In this document: one piece after another, positions 20,853-31,331 of the stretch
Position numbering within the stretch: the stretch's first letter is position 1
How the letters are laid out: each line of letters opens with the position of its first letter
NCBI GenBank assembly: GCA_052436255.1
Contig: JBQVNP010000003.1
Location: forward strand, 1-64,000
Direction: 5' to 3'
Length of the DNA: 64,000 bases
Source of the DNA: Pelomonas sp052436255
Lineage (GTDB): Bacteria; Pseudomonadota; Gammaproteobacteria; Burkholderiales; Burkholderiaceae_C
Position numbers and translations under genes: made by a program
Notes under the pieces: model-generated
Told to the model about the DNA's origin: nothing
Databases searched by the model: none
Seen by the model: only the letters and a program-made list of their open reading frames with translations

Positions 20853-21812
20853 TCAGCCGTTTTCCTGATCCAGGAAGCGCTGGGCATCCAGGGCCGCCAT
20901 GCAACCTGTGCCGGCGCTGGTGATGGCCTGCCGGTAGACATGGTCCTGCACGTCGCCGGCCGCAAAAACGCCGGGCACGCTGGTCATCGTCGCGAAGCCA
21001 TTCAGTCCGCTCTTGGTGAGGATGTAGCCGTCTTTCATCTCCAATTGACCCTGAAAGATATCGGTGTTGGGCTGGTGGCCGATGGCAATGAAGCAGCCGT
21101 GCACCGTGATCTCGGCCTTGCTGCCGTCCTGTACGTTGAGCGTGCGTACGCCGGTCACGCCGGAGGCGTCACCCAGCACTTCGTCGAGTTGCTGGAAGAG
21201 ATGCAGCTTGATCTTGCCGGCGGCTGCCTTCTCCATCAGCTTGTCCACCAGGATGGGCTCAGCGCGGAACTTGTCGCGGCGGTGGATGAGGTGGACGGTG
21301 CTGGCGATGTTGGACAGGTAGAGCGCTTCTTCAACGGCGGTATTGCCTCCACCCACCACGCAGACTTCCTGGCCGCGATAGAAGAAGCCGTCGCAGGTCG
21401 CGCAACCACTGACCCCGCGACCCATGAAGGCCTGTTCGGACCCCAGTCCGAGGTACTTCGCCGATGCTCCGGTTGCGATGATGAGGGCATCGCAGGTGTA
21501 AGTGCCGCTGTCCCCCGTGAGTGTGAAGGGGCGCTTGGAAAAGTCGACGGCGTTGATGTGGTCAAAAACGATCTGTGTCTGGAAGCGCTCAGCGTGCTGC
21601 AGGAAGCGCTGCATCAGCTCGGGGCCCTGTACGCCCATCACATCGGCAGGCCAGTTGTCGACCTCGGTCGTTGTCATGAGTTGACCCCCTTGGGCCATGC
21701 CGGTGATCAACGTGGGCTTGAGATTGGCGCGAGCTGCGTAAATGGCGGCCGTATAGCCGGCGGGGCCCGAGCCGAGAATGAGCAGGCCGTGATGTTGGGT
21801 GGTTGGAGTCAT
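20853..21812 (-). CDS. trxB: Thioredoxin reductase
   Basis: FAD/NADPH enzyme that reduces thioredoxin in the cytoplasm; 319 aa, standard length. FAD-binding ILGSGPAGYTAAIYAAR near residue 12, redox pair CATC near 143, NADPH-binding GGGNTAVEEAL near 163, and the C-terminal FAD motif GVFAAGDVQD. Transcribed divergently from the Crp/Fnr gene. trxB beside ftsK-lolA-rarA is a common betaproteobacterial arrangement. Confidence 0.97.
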   Translation of the reverse strand: MTPTTQHHGLLILGSGPAGYTAAIYAARANLKPTLITGMAQGGQLMTTTEVDNWPADVMGVQGPELMQRFLQHAERFQTQIVFDHINAVDFSKRPFTLTGDSGTYTCDALIIATGASAKYLGLGSEQAFMGRGVSGCATCDGFFYRGQEVCVVGGGNTAVEEALYLSNIASTVHLIHRRDKFRAEPILVDKLMEKAAAGKIKLHLFQQLDEVLGDASGVTGVRTLNVQDGSKAEITVHGCFIAIGHQPNTDIFQGQLEMKDGYILTKSGLNGFATMTSVPGVFAAGDVQDHVYRQAITSAGTGCMAALDAQRFLDQENG

Positions 21813-21976
21813 AGCGGAGAGGTGAGGGCGGCATGGGCGTCTCGCAAGGGCGTCCTAGGGGTGAAAACCCAGGCCTAACCCGGTGCAGCGATGCCTGCCA
21901 CGTGTGCACAATGCACGCCATTTTAGGCAAGCGGCTCTTCTGCCGTTAGCCTAGGGGCCAAACCTGGAGAATGCAT

Positions 21977-22645
21977 ATGGCGATGATTTCCAATCTGGAC
22001 CTGATCCGGCGTGTTCCGCTGTTCTCGATGCTGACCACCGACCAGGCTCAGTCCATCGCCGACAGCGTCGTCAAACGCCGCTTCAAGCGGGGTGAGTTGA
22101 TCGTCGAGCAAGGCACCAAGTCCAACGCCCTTTTCATCCTTTTGAACGGCCGTGCCCGCGTGCTGACGGCCGACCACCGGGGCCGCGAGGTCATCCTGGC
22201 CGTGCTGCAGTCGGGCGATTACGTCGGTGAGATGAGCCTGATCGACAACGAGCCTCACTCAGCCACGGTGCGCGCCGAGGTACAGACCGACATGCTGGTG
22301 CTGGGCCGGCTGGAGTTTGCGCGCTGCCTGCCCGAGAGCAGCAGCCTGTCCTACGGCATCCTGCGTGGCCTGGTGGCGCGCCTGCGCAACGCCGACCGCC
22401 AGATCGAATCGCTGGCGCTGCTCGATGTCTATGGTCGCGTGGCCCGCACGTTGCTGGACATGTCGGAGGACGAGAAGGGGATCAAGCTGATCCGCGGCAA
22501 GGTCTCGCGCCAGGACATGGCCAAGGTGGTCGGCGCGTCGCGCGAGATGGTCAGCCGTGTCATGAAGGACCTGGAAGAGCGCGGCGTTATCGAAACGCTT
22601 GAGAACGGTTCGGTCGTCATCAAGGAACGGCTGACCCACGATTGA
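21977..22645 (+). CDS. Crp/Fnr-family transcription regulator
   Basis: 222-residue regulator. The cyclic-nucleotide-like domain includes GELIVEQGTKSNALFIL and GDYVGEMSLIDNEPHSATV. A dimer helix follows, then a C-terminal winged helix with recognition helix KVVGASREMVSRVMKDLEE. There is no N-terminal Cys cluster, so it is not an Fe-S FNR; the effector is unknown. Of two close ATGs I chose 21977, 7 nt after GGAG; the one at 21971 would be only 1 nt from it. It lies 16 nt before ftsK on the same strand and divergent from trxB. Confidence 0.92.
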   Translation: MAMISNLDLIRRVPLFSMLTTDQAQSIADSVVKRRFKRGELIVEQGTKSNALFILLNGRARVLTADHRGREVILAVLQSGDYVGEMSLIDNEPHSATVRAEVQTDMLVLGRLEFARCLPESSSLSYGILRGLVARLRNADRQIESLALLDVYGRVARTLLDMSEDEKGIKLIRGKVSRQDMAKVVGASREMVSRVMKDLEERGVIETLENGSVVIKERLTHD

Positions 22646-22661
22646 CAGTGACAATGCGGGG

Positions 22662-25049
22662 ATGAGTTTTCCCCTCGGTTCACTGCTGGGCGGCCAGGAT
22701 GCCGCCGGGGCCGCCAGCGAAGCCGCCAGCCCTGCCAAACCCACGCGCCGCCAGGCGCCCAGGCCCGCCGTAGCGCCGCCTTCGGTGGCGTCGAGGCTGC
22801 TGCGCACGCCACTTTGGCTGGCGCTGACGGCCATGCTGCTCGCCCTGCTGGTGCTGGCGCTGGCCACGCATGATGTGCGCGATGCCGCCTTCAGCACCAG
22901 CGGCCAGCGCGACCTCGTCGGCAACCGGGTTGGCTCGTTCGGAGCCTGGGTGTCCGACAGCCTGCTGTTCCTGTTCGGCTTCTCGGCCTGGTGGCTGCCG
23001 CTGCTGGCTCTGCGCGCCTGGTTGCGCGGCCTGGCCGGGCTGTTGCGGCATGACGCCCTGGAGCCGGTGCGCTGGAGCCGTCGCTTGCGCTGGTGGGCCG
23101 GCGTGCTGCTGCTGATTGCCGCGAGCTGCGCGCTGGAATGGAGCCGCCTCTATGCCGTCGAACCGCGCCTGCCTGGACATGCGGGCGGCATCGTCGGCTA
23201 CACACTGGGGCCGCTGGGCATGAAGAGCCTTGGTTTCGCCGGCTCGGGCGTCGTCTGGATCGTGCTGCTGCTGACCGGCATGGCCTGGGCGCTGCGCTTC
23301 TCCTGGGGGCAGCTGGCTGAATCCATCGGTGAGCGCATCGAGCATTTCCGCGAGCAGTACCTCGAGAAACGCGAACTCAAGGCCGACCAGAAGTTCGGCG
23401 AGCAGGCGGTGAAGGAGCGCGAGCAGGAGGTCGAGGTCGAGCGCCGGATCGAGCGACAGGTCGAAGCCGAACATGCGCCGCTGGTTATCGAGGTGCCGGT
23501 CGTCGAAGTGCCGCAGTCCACGCGCGTCGCCAAGGAACGGCAGCAGACCCTGTTCATCGATGCCGGCGACGCCAAGCTGCCGCAGGTCGACCTGCTGGAC
23601 GCCGCGCCGGGCCGCCAGGAGACGGTGACGCCAGAGTCACTGGAGATGACCAGCCGGCTGATCGAGAAGAAGCTGCGCGACTTCGGCGTCGAGGTGCATG
23701 TCGTCGCCGCGTCGCCCGGGCCGGTCATCACGCGCTACGAGATCGAGCCGGCTACCGGCGTCAAGGGCTCGCAGATCGTTGGCCTGGCCAAGGACCTGGC
23801 GCGCTCCTTGAGCCTCGTGTCCATCCGCGTCGTCGAAACCATTCCGGGCAAGAACTACATGGCGCTGGAGCTGCCAAACGCCCGCCGCCAGACCATCCGC
23901 CTGTCCGAGATCCTCGGCTCGCAGGTCTATGCTGACGCCGCATCCCAACGGACCATGGGCCTGGGCAAGGACATCGTCGGCCTGCCCATCGTGGCCGACC
24001 TCGCCAAGATGCCGCACTGTCTCGTGGCTGGCACGACCGGTTCGGGCAAGTCGGTGGGCATCAACGCGATGATCCTCAGCCTGCTCTACAAGGCCGAGGC
24101 CCGCGATGTGCGCCTCATCCTCATCGACCCCAAGATGCTGGAGATGAGCGTCTACGAGGGCATTCCGCATCTGCTGGCGCCGGTCGTGACGGACATGAAG
24201 CAAGCCAGCAACGCGCTAAACTGGTGTGTCGGCGAGATGGAGCGGCGCTACAAGCTCATGTCCAAGATGGGCGTGCGCAACCTGGCCGGCTACAACAAGA
24301 AGATCGACGAGGCCAAGGCCAACGGCGTCAGCATCCCCAACCCATTCGCGCTGAACAACGAGGAGCCGGAGCCGCTGGAGCGCCTGCCTTTCATCGTCGT
24401 CGTCATCGACGAGCTAGCCGACCTGATGATGGTCGTCGGCAAGAAGATCGAGGAACTGATCGCCCGGCTGGCGCAGAAAGCGCGCGCGGCTGGCATCCAC
24501 CTGATCCTGGCCACGCAGCGACCATCGGTGGACGTCATCACCGGCCTCATCAAGGCCAACATCCCCACGCGCCTGTCCTTCCAGGTCAGCTCCAAGATCG
24601 ACAGCCGCACCATCCTCGACCAGATGGGTGCCGAGGCCCTGCTGGGCATGGGCGACATGCTCTACATGCCCTCGGGCACCGGCTTGCCGATCCGCGTACA
24701 CGGCGCCTTTGTCAGCGACGACGAGGTCCACCGCGTTGTGGAGTACATCAAGTCCCAGGGTGAACCGAACTACATCGAAGGCATTCTCGAAGGCGGCGTG
24801 CTCGACGGCATCGACGGCGAAGCGCCCGCACCCGGTGAAGCTGCGGGTGAAGCCGACCCCATGTACGACCAAGCCGTGGCCATCGTCCTACAACATCGCA
24901 AGGCGTCGATCTCGCTGGTGCAGCGCCATCTGCGCATAGGCTACAACCGCGCCGCGCGGCTGCTGGAGCAGATGGAGAACTCCGGCCTCGTCGGCGCGTT
25001 GGCTTCCAACGGCAGCCGCGAACTGATCGTTCCCAAGCGTGACGAGTGA
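22662..25049 (+). CDS. ftsK: DNA translocase FtsK
   Basis: Septal ATP-driven DNA pump that segregates chromosome ends and activates dimer resolution at dif. 795 aa: N-terminal membrane domain with four hydrophobic segments (residues 45-215), a short charged linker (about 230-300), then the motor with Walker A VAGTTGSGKSVGIN near 465 and Walker B FIVVVIDELADLMM near 585. The C-terminal gamma winged helix ISLVQRHLRIGYNRAARL reads KOPS-type DNA signals. First gene of the ftsK-lolA-rarA run. Confidence 0.97.
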   Translation: MSFPLGSLLGGQDAAGAASEAASPAKPTRRQAPRPAVAPPSVASRLLRTPLWLALTAMLLALLVLALATHDVRDAAFSTSGQRDLVGNRVGSFGAWVSDSLLFLFGFSAWWLPLLALRAWLRGLAGLLRHDALEPVRWSRRLRWWAGVLLLIAASCALEWSRLYAVEPRLPGHAGGIVGYTLGPLGMKSLGFAGSGVVWIVLLLTGMAWALRFSWGQLAESIGERIEHFREQYLEKRELKADQKFGEQAVKEREQEVEVERRIERQVEAEHAPLVIEVPVVEVPQSTRVAKERQQTLFIDAGDAKLPQVDLLDAAPGRQETVTPESLEMTSRLIEKKLRDFGVEVHVVAASPGPVITRYEIEPATGVKGSQIVGLAKDLARSLSLVSIRVVETIPGKNYMALELPNARRQTIRLSEILGSQVYADAASQRTMGLGKDIVGLPIVADLAKMPHCLVAGTTGSGKSVGINAMILSLLYKAEARDVRLILIDPKMLEMSVYEGIPHLLAPVVTDMKQASNALNWCVGEMERRYKLMSKMGVRNLAGYNKKIDEAKANGVSIPNPFALNNEEPEPLERLPFIVVVIDELADLMMVVGKKIEELIARLAQKARAAGIHLILATQRPSVDVITGLIKANIPTRLSFQVSSKIDSRTILDQMGAEALLGMGDMLYMPSGTGLPIRVHGAFVSDDEVHRVVEYIKSQGEPNYIEGILEGGVLDGIDGEAPAPGEAAGEADPMYDQAVAIVLQHRKASISLVQRHLRIGYNRAARLLEQMENSGLVGALASNGSRELIVPKRDE

Positions 25050-25058
25050 TTGAGACGA

Positions 25059-25664
25059 ATGAAAAAACTCCTGTGCTCACTGATGCTGCTCATTGCGGGC
25101 GCCGCGCATGCGGACGCCGTTGACGCGTTGCGCGATTTCGGCCGCGACGTGAAGAGTGGCAAGGCCAGTTTCACGCAGACTGTCACGTCGCCGGATGGCA
25201 AGCGCAAAAAGGTTTCATCAGGCAGCTTCGAATTCCAGCGCCCCAACCAGTTCCGCTTCGCCTATGCCAAGCCGTTTGAGCAGGTCATCGTGGCGGATGG
25301 CACCAAGGTCTGGATCTACGACGCCGACCTGAACCAGGCCAGCTCGCGCAAGCTGGCCGAAGCGCTGGGCGCCACGCCGGCCGCTTTGCTCGCCGGCACG
25401 AACATCGAGCGTGACTTTGCGCTGAAGGCACAGCCCAGCGAGGGCGGCATCGACTGGGTGCAGGCGACGCCCAAGCAGGCCGATTCGACCATCCAGTCAC
25501 TCAAGCTCGGCTTTCGCGCCAAGGAACTGGCGGCGATGGAGATCGTCGACGGCTTTGGCCAGCGCTCGCGGCTGGACTTCAGTGCCGTGCAGGCCAATGT
25601 GCCGGTGTCTGCCGAGCGCTTCCAGTTCAAGCTGCCGGCGGGAGCCGACCTCATCGAACAGTGA
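25059..25664 (+). CDS. lolA: Outer-membrane lipoprotein carrier LolA
   Basis: Periplasmic chaperone carrying lipoproteins from LolCDE to LolB; 201 aa. Signal peptide MKKLLCSLMLLIAGAAHADA. The family core follows: GKASFTQTV, SSGSFEFQRPNQFRFAYAKP, ADGTKVWIYDADLNQAS and a PAALL stretch. ATG at 25059, 9 nt after the ftsK stop; the TTG at 25050 is unlikely. The stop overlaps the rarA start as GTGA. Confidence 0.95.
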   Translation: MKKLLCSLMLLIAGAAHADAVDALRDFGRDVKSGKASFTQTVTSPDGKRKKVSSGSFEFQRPNQFRFAYAKPFEQVIVADGTKVWIYDADLNQASSRKLAEALGATPAALLAGTNIERDFALKAQPSEGGIDWVQATPKQADSTIQSLKLGFRAKELAAMEIVDGFGQRSRLDFSAVQANVPVSAERFQFKLPAGADLIEQ

Positions 25665-26956
25665 GCACAGCGTCCCTCTTCGACGCCGAGCCGCCCGCGC
25701 CCCCGCTGGCCGAGCGACTGCGGCCGAAGACGCTGGACGAGGTCATCGGCCAGCGCCACCTGCTCGGCCCCGGCATGCCGCTGCGCGCGGCCTTCGAGGC
25801 CGGGCGGCTGCAGAGCATGATCCTTTGGGGCCCGCCCGGCGTCGGCAAGACGACGCTGGCGCGCCTCGTGGCCGGTGCCTTCGACGCGCAGTTCATCGCC
25901 ATCTCCGCCGTGCTCGGGGGCGTCAAAGACATCCGCGAGGCTGTCGACCGCGCCCAGATCGCCGCACAGCAAGGCCGCCGCACGGTGGTCTTCGTCGACG
26001 AGGTTCACCGCTTCAACAAGGCCCAGCAGGACGCCTTCCTGCCGCATGTCGAATCGGGCCTGTTCACCTTCATCGGCGCGACGACCGAGAACCCCAGCTT
26101 CGAAGTCAACTCGGCCCTGTTGTCGCGCGCGCAGGTCCAGGTGCTCAAGAGCCTGGACGCCGAGGAACTCGGCGAGCTGATCGTTCGCGGTGCGGCCGAG
26201 CTTGGCACTGCGCCGCCAACCCAGCAAGCGGCCGACCGCCTCATCGGGTACGCCGACGGCGACGCCCGCCGTCTGCTCAACGCACTCGAATCGGCTGCGT
26301 CCCTCGCCAATGGCCAGCTCATCGACGAGGCGCTGCTGGAACGCACGCTGGGCGAGCAGTTGCGCCGTTATGACAAGGGCGGCGACCAGTTCTACGACGT
26401 CATCTCGGCGCTGCACAAGTCCGTGCGCGGCAGCAACCCCGACGCATCCTTGTACTGGTTCGTGCGCATGGTGGACGGCGGCGTCGATGCGCGCTACATC
26501 GCGCGCCGCCTCGTCCGCATGGCCAGCGAGGACATCGGCCTGGCCGACCCGCGCGCGTTGCGCATCACGCTGGACGCGGCCGACACCTACGAGCGCCTGG
26601 GCTCGCCCGAGGGCGAGCTGGCGCTGGCCGAGGCCGTCATCTACCTGGCCGTGGCACCCAAGTCCAACGCCGTCTACAAGGCCTTCAACGCCGTCAAGGC
26701 CTTCGTCAAGCAGGACCAGACGCGCCCGGTGCCCGTGCACCTGCGCAACGCACCGACGCGGCTGATGAAGGACCTGGGCTTCGGCAAGGCCTACCGCTAC
26801 GCCCATGACGAACCAGGTGGCTATGCGGCCGGCGAGCAGTACCTGCCCGACGGATTGGAAGGCCAACGTTGGTACGAGCCCGTGTCGCGCGGCCTGGAGC
26901 AGCGCATCGCCGACAAGCTGGCTGAACTGCGGCGGTTGGACGATGAAGCGTCTTAG
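25661..26956 (+). CDS. rarA: Replication-associated recombination protein RarA (MgsA)
   Basis: AAA+ ATPase acting at stalled replication forks, 431 aa. Walker A is WGPPGVGKTTLARL (about residues 53-65), Walker B VFVDEVHRFNKAQQD near 113, sensor 1 IGATTENPSFEV. The C-terminal tetramerisation part includes HKSVRGSNPDASLYW and RMASEDIGLADPRAL. GTG start overlapping the lolA stop (GTGA). Its 3' end overlaps the following binding-protein gene by 14 nt, so the whole run from ftsK is likely one operon. Confidence 0.96.
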   Translation: MSTASLFDAEPPAPPLAERLRPKTLDEVIGQRHLLGPGMPLRAAFEAGRLQSMILWGPPGVGKTTLARLVAGAFDAQFIAISAVLGGVKDIREAVDRAQIAAQQGRRTVVFVDEVHRFNKAQQDAFLPHVESGLFTFIGATTENPSFEVNSALLSRAQVQVLKSLDAEELGELIVRGAAELGTAPPTQQAADRLIGYADGDARRLLNALESAASLANGQLIDEALLERTLGEQLRRYDKGGDQFYDVISALHKSVRGSNPDASLYWFVRMVDGGVDARYIARRLVRMASEDIGLADPRALRITLDAADTYERLGSPEGELALAEAVIYLAVAPKSNAVYKAFNAVKAFVKQDQTRPVPVHLRNAPTRLMKDLGFGKAYRYAHDEPGGYAAGEQYLPDGLEGQRWYEPVSRGLEQRIADKLAELRRLDDEAS

Positions 26957-27835
26957 CGCTGCGCTGCTTGCGCTGTGCACATTGGTGGCACAGGCCGCCG
27001 ACGGCCCGACGCTGGCGCGCGTGCGCGACACCGGCGTCATCGTCATCGGCTACCGGCCGGCCTCGCTGCCGTTCTCCTATCTCGACGCCCAGCTGCGCCC
27101 CACCGGCTATACGGTCGAACTTTGCGACCGCATCGTCGCGGCCGTGCGCCAGAAGCTGCAACTGCCCGACCTGGAAGTGCGCCGCGTCGAGGTCGCGTCG
27201 GCCACGCGCCTGCCGCTGGTCATCAATGGGACGCTGGACCTGGAATGCGGCATCACGACGCACACCGCCGAAAGGGCGCGGCACCAAGCGTTCTCGCTCA
27301 CCATCTTCATCGCCGAGACGCGGTTGATGACGCGTTCCAGGGAGCGTGTGGAAGGCCTGGCCAGTCTGAGCGGCCAGACGGTGGCATCGACCATCGGCAC
27401 CACCAGCATCCAGCATCTGGCCAAGGTCAACGAGCAGCAGACCCTGGGCATCCGCATCCTCGGCGGCCTGGACGACCCCGAAGGCTTCCAGATGCTGCGC
27501 AGCGGCCGAGCTTCGGCCTTCCTGATGGACGATGTGCTGCTGCGCAGCCTGCTCGCCCAGCAGGGACCCGGCGCGGACGACTACCGCATCTCCGACACCG
27601 CGTTGACTGTGGAGCCCTATGCCATCGGCCTGCGCAAGGGCGACCCGCATTTCAAGGCGCTGGTGGACGAGGTGCTGGCGGGCCTGTATCGCAGCGGCGA
27701 GATCCACGCCATCTACCGCCGCTGGTTCGAGTCGCCGCTACCGGCTTCAGGACTCAACCTCAAGCTGCCGATGAGTGCGGCTTTCCGCCGCGTCATCGCC
27801 AAGCCGACCGATTCATCGGACCCGGAGCAGTACCG

Positions 27836-27839
<4 letters not shown>
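26943..27839 (+). CDS. Amino-acid ABC transporter substrate-binding protein (family 3)
   Basis: Periplasmic binding protein, 298 aa: signal peptide MKRLSAALLALCTLVAQAA, then SBP_bac_3 features (LARVRDTGVIVIGYRPASLPFSY, GYTVELCDRIV, LECGITTHTAERA, AFLMDDVLL). The pattern is of glutamate/aspartate-type polar amino-acid binders. It overlaps rarA by 14 nt and has no permease or ATPase beside it. It converges with the response regulator gene; the stops overlap at CTAG. It could serve a distant transporter; serving the liv permeases is unlikely because those use family-4 binding proteins. Confidence 0.9.
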
Positions 27840-29168
<1,329 letters not shown>

Positions 29169-29176
<8 letters not shown>

Positions 29177-31022
29177 TTTGGTGCTCCCAGGTGTCGACAC
29201 TCAGGTCGAACTCGAAACTCATGCCGTGCGCCAGGCGCTCGGCGTGCAGCGTGCCGCCGAACTCCTGCACGATCTTGGCCGAAATGACCAGGCCCAGGCC
29301 CAGGCCTTCGCCGGCCGGCTTGGTGGTGAAAAAGGGCTCGAACAGCCGCTGCAGGTCGGCCTCGCCGACGCCGGTGCCGCTGTCCTGCACGCGCACCAGC
29401 GCACGACGTCCGCCGTCCTGCTTGATGACCAGCACGCGCAAGCGGCGTTCGGTCTCGTTCTGCATTGCGTCGATGGCATTGCCGAACAGGTTGACCAGTA
29501 CCTGCTCCAGGCGATTTGCCTCGGCCCGCACGCGCAGCCCTGCCGGCACGTCGATTTCCGTCCTCACGTCCAGCGCGCGGCTGCGATGCTCCAGAAGCAG
29601 CAGCGCATTGCGGACGCAGTCCAGCAGCGCGGCCGATCCTTCGACCCGCTCGTCGGCCTTGCGTGCAAAGCTTTTCAACTGCCGGGTGATCTGGCTCATG
29701 CGCTCGACCATGTCGTCCATCAACTGCAGGTTGGTGGCGACGGCGTCCTGGCGGCCGGTCTCCAGCAGGCGGATGGAATTGCGCGCCAGCGCGCGCAGGG
29801 CGGTCAGCGGCTGGTTGACCTCGTGCGACAGGCCGGCTGACATCTGGCCCAGCACCGCCAGCTTGCTGGCCTGCAGCAGCTCGCCCTCGGTCTGCAGGCG
29901 CTGGGCGATCTGGGTCTTCAGCGCGTCGTTGGTCTGCCGCAGCTCGGCGGTGCGGCTGTCCACCAGTTGCTCCAGCTGCGCGTGGGTCTGGCGCAGGTCG
30001 GCCTGGGCCTGCGTTAGTTGCCGCAGCGCGCGCCGGCGCGAAGACAAATAGAGGGCGAGCAGGCCGATGCTGGCGCCGAAGGCCGCGCCTCCCCAGGCGG
30101 CGAGCTGGGCGCGCTGACGCACCTCGGTGAGGTCCGACAGCGCGACCAGCCGCAGGCCGAGCGGCACGATCTGGCGTTGCTGGGCCAGCATGGGCTTGGC
30201 ACCCGACGATCCGGGCAGCGGCAGCTTCACCTGCTGGCCCTGGTGCACCTCCAGCGAGGCCGGCAGATCCAGGTCGGGGCCGATGGGCTGCGGATAGCGC
30301 GCGCTGGCCTGCAGGGCCTGGCGGCGTGACGGGTCGGCATGGTCGAGCACGGCGTACTTCCAGGCCTGCACCGAACTCATGATGACGACATCCTGGTCGT
30401 CGGCCACGAGGATGCGCTCGCCTTGCGACCGCAGGCCGAGGTCGACCCAGGTCGCCTCCAGCGGCGCGAGGTTGAAGCGCACGACGATGACGCCGGCCGG
30501 CTCGCCGGCCTGACGCAGGGGATGCAGCAGGTAGAAGTCGGTGCTGCCAGTGTTGGGGTCGGCGGCGAAGAAGTGGCTGCGGCCCTGCGCCAGTGCTTCG
30601 ACGAGGCGGGCCGGCGGCATCAGCGCCTCGCTGGCGGACAAGACCTGACCCCGGGTGTCGGCAACGAGGATCTGGTGGGTGCCTGCGCGCACGTTGACGC
30701 GGGCCAGCATCTGGCTCGCCGCGCGGCGCGCTCCGGCGCTGTCGGGGGCCTGCATCAAGGCCTGCAGCGTCGGTGCGATGGCCAGCAGGCTGGGCAGCGA
30801 CGCATGTCGCCCCAGCTCGGCGGCGAGGTTGGAGGCGTAGAGCTCCAGCCGCTCGGTGCTCAGGGCCGAGAGCTGTTCGCGGCCGCTTCGTTCGCTCAGG
30901 CGATGCGCGAGCACGAAGCCCAGCACCATCAACAGGCCGGTCAGGAAAAGATGGAAGCCGGGCCGGCTCAGCAGCCGGAGCAGGCGCAGCGCGCGGGGGC
31001 GGAAGGAGTCGGACACGGCCAT
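29169..31022 (-). CDS. Sensor histidine kinase, DctB-like
   Basis: 617-residue membrane kinase. TM1 is near residues 18-38 (FHLFLTGLLMVLGFVLAH). A large periplasmic part of about 270 residues of double-Cache type follows (SHFFAADPNTGSTDFYLLHP, EPAGVIVVRFNLAPLE), then TM2 near 315-335, a coiled coil, and the kinase core with His in GLSHEVNQPLTALRALARNS, LFGNAIDAMQNETE, DSGTGVGEADL and GLGLGLVISAKIV. The start is uncertain: ATG 31022 (MAVSDSFRPR) sits just before TM1; ATG 31067 is also possible. DctB kinases sense C4-dicarboxylates or amino acids; ligand unknown here. Confidence 0.9.
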
Positions 31023-31092
31023 GGCAGAGGGCCGTGTAGTTTGCCCACGCCAGGCTGGCATGGACATGGCCTGCGAGGGTTTTTTAGGGGCT

Positions 31093-31106
31093 GGCGGAGA
31101 ACCGCC
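31093..31106. promoter_or_regulatory. Enhancer-like dyad 1 (GGCGG-N4-CCGCC)
   Basis: Perfect 5+5 dyad with AGAA spacer, about 160 bp upstream of the sigma-54 promoter. Together with dyad 2, centred 32 bp (three helical turns) away, it has the spacing typical of paired NtrC-family activator sites. Inference from pattern. Confidence 0.45.
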
Positions 31107-31125
31107 TGCCGGCCGTGCGGTTTGT

Positions 31126-31137
31126 GCGGATTTCCGC
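31126..31137. promoter_or_regulatory. Enhancer-like dyad 2 (GCGG-N4-CCGC)
   Basis: Perfect 4+4 dyad with ATTT spacer, same core and spacer length as dyad 1. It lies between the divergent kinase and livH genes, so it could serve both autoregulation and livH activation. Confidence 0.45.
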
Positions 31138-31259
31138 CCAGCTGGGGCTGCTCGACACTCGTGAAATCCGACCGGCGGCGCCCCCGTGGGCCGGATCAAA
31201 CGGTCGGCTGTTTCAGGCCGTCGGTGAATACCCTTGAAACACTGCTCAGCAGCGGGTTT

Positions 31260-31274
31260 TGGCACGAGGGTTGC
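31260..31274 (+). promoter_or_regulatory. Sigma-54 (-24/-12) promoter of livHMGF
   Basis: TTGGCACGAGGGTTGC: TGGCAC, 5-nt spacer, TTGC, which matches the sigma-54 consensus at every core position with exact GG/GC spacing. Expected transcription start near 31286, about 46 nt before livH. An 11-bp palindrome CTGCTCAGCAG (31242-31252) and an inverted repeat TGTTTCA (31209-31215)/TGAAACA (31235-31241) lie just upstream. Confidence 0.8.
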
Positions 31275-31331
31275 GATTTATCCCAGGTCGCGTGGCGCAT
31301 GCTGCGCCCAACAAAATTTACTGGAGCCCTT

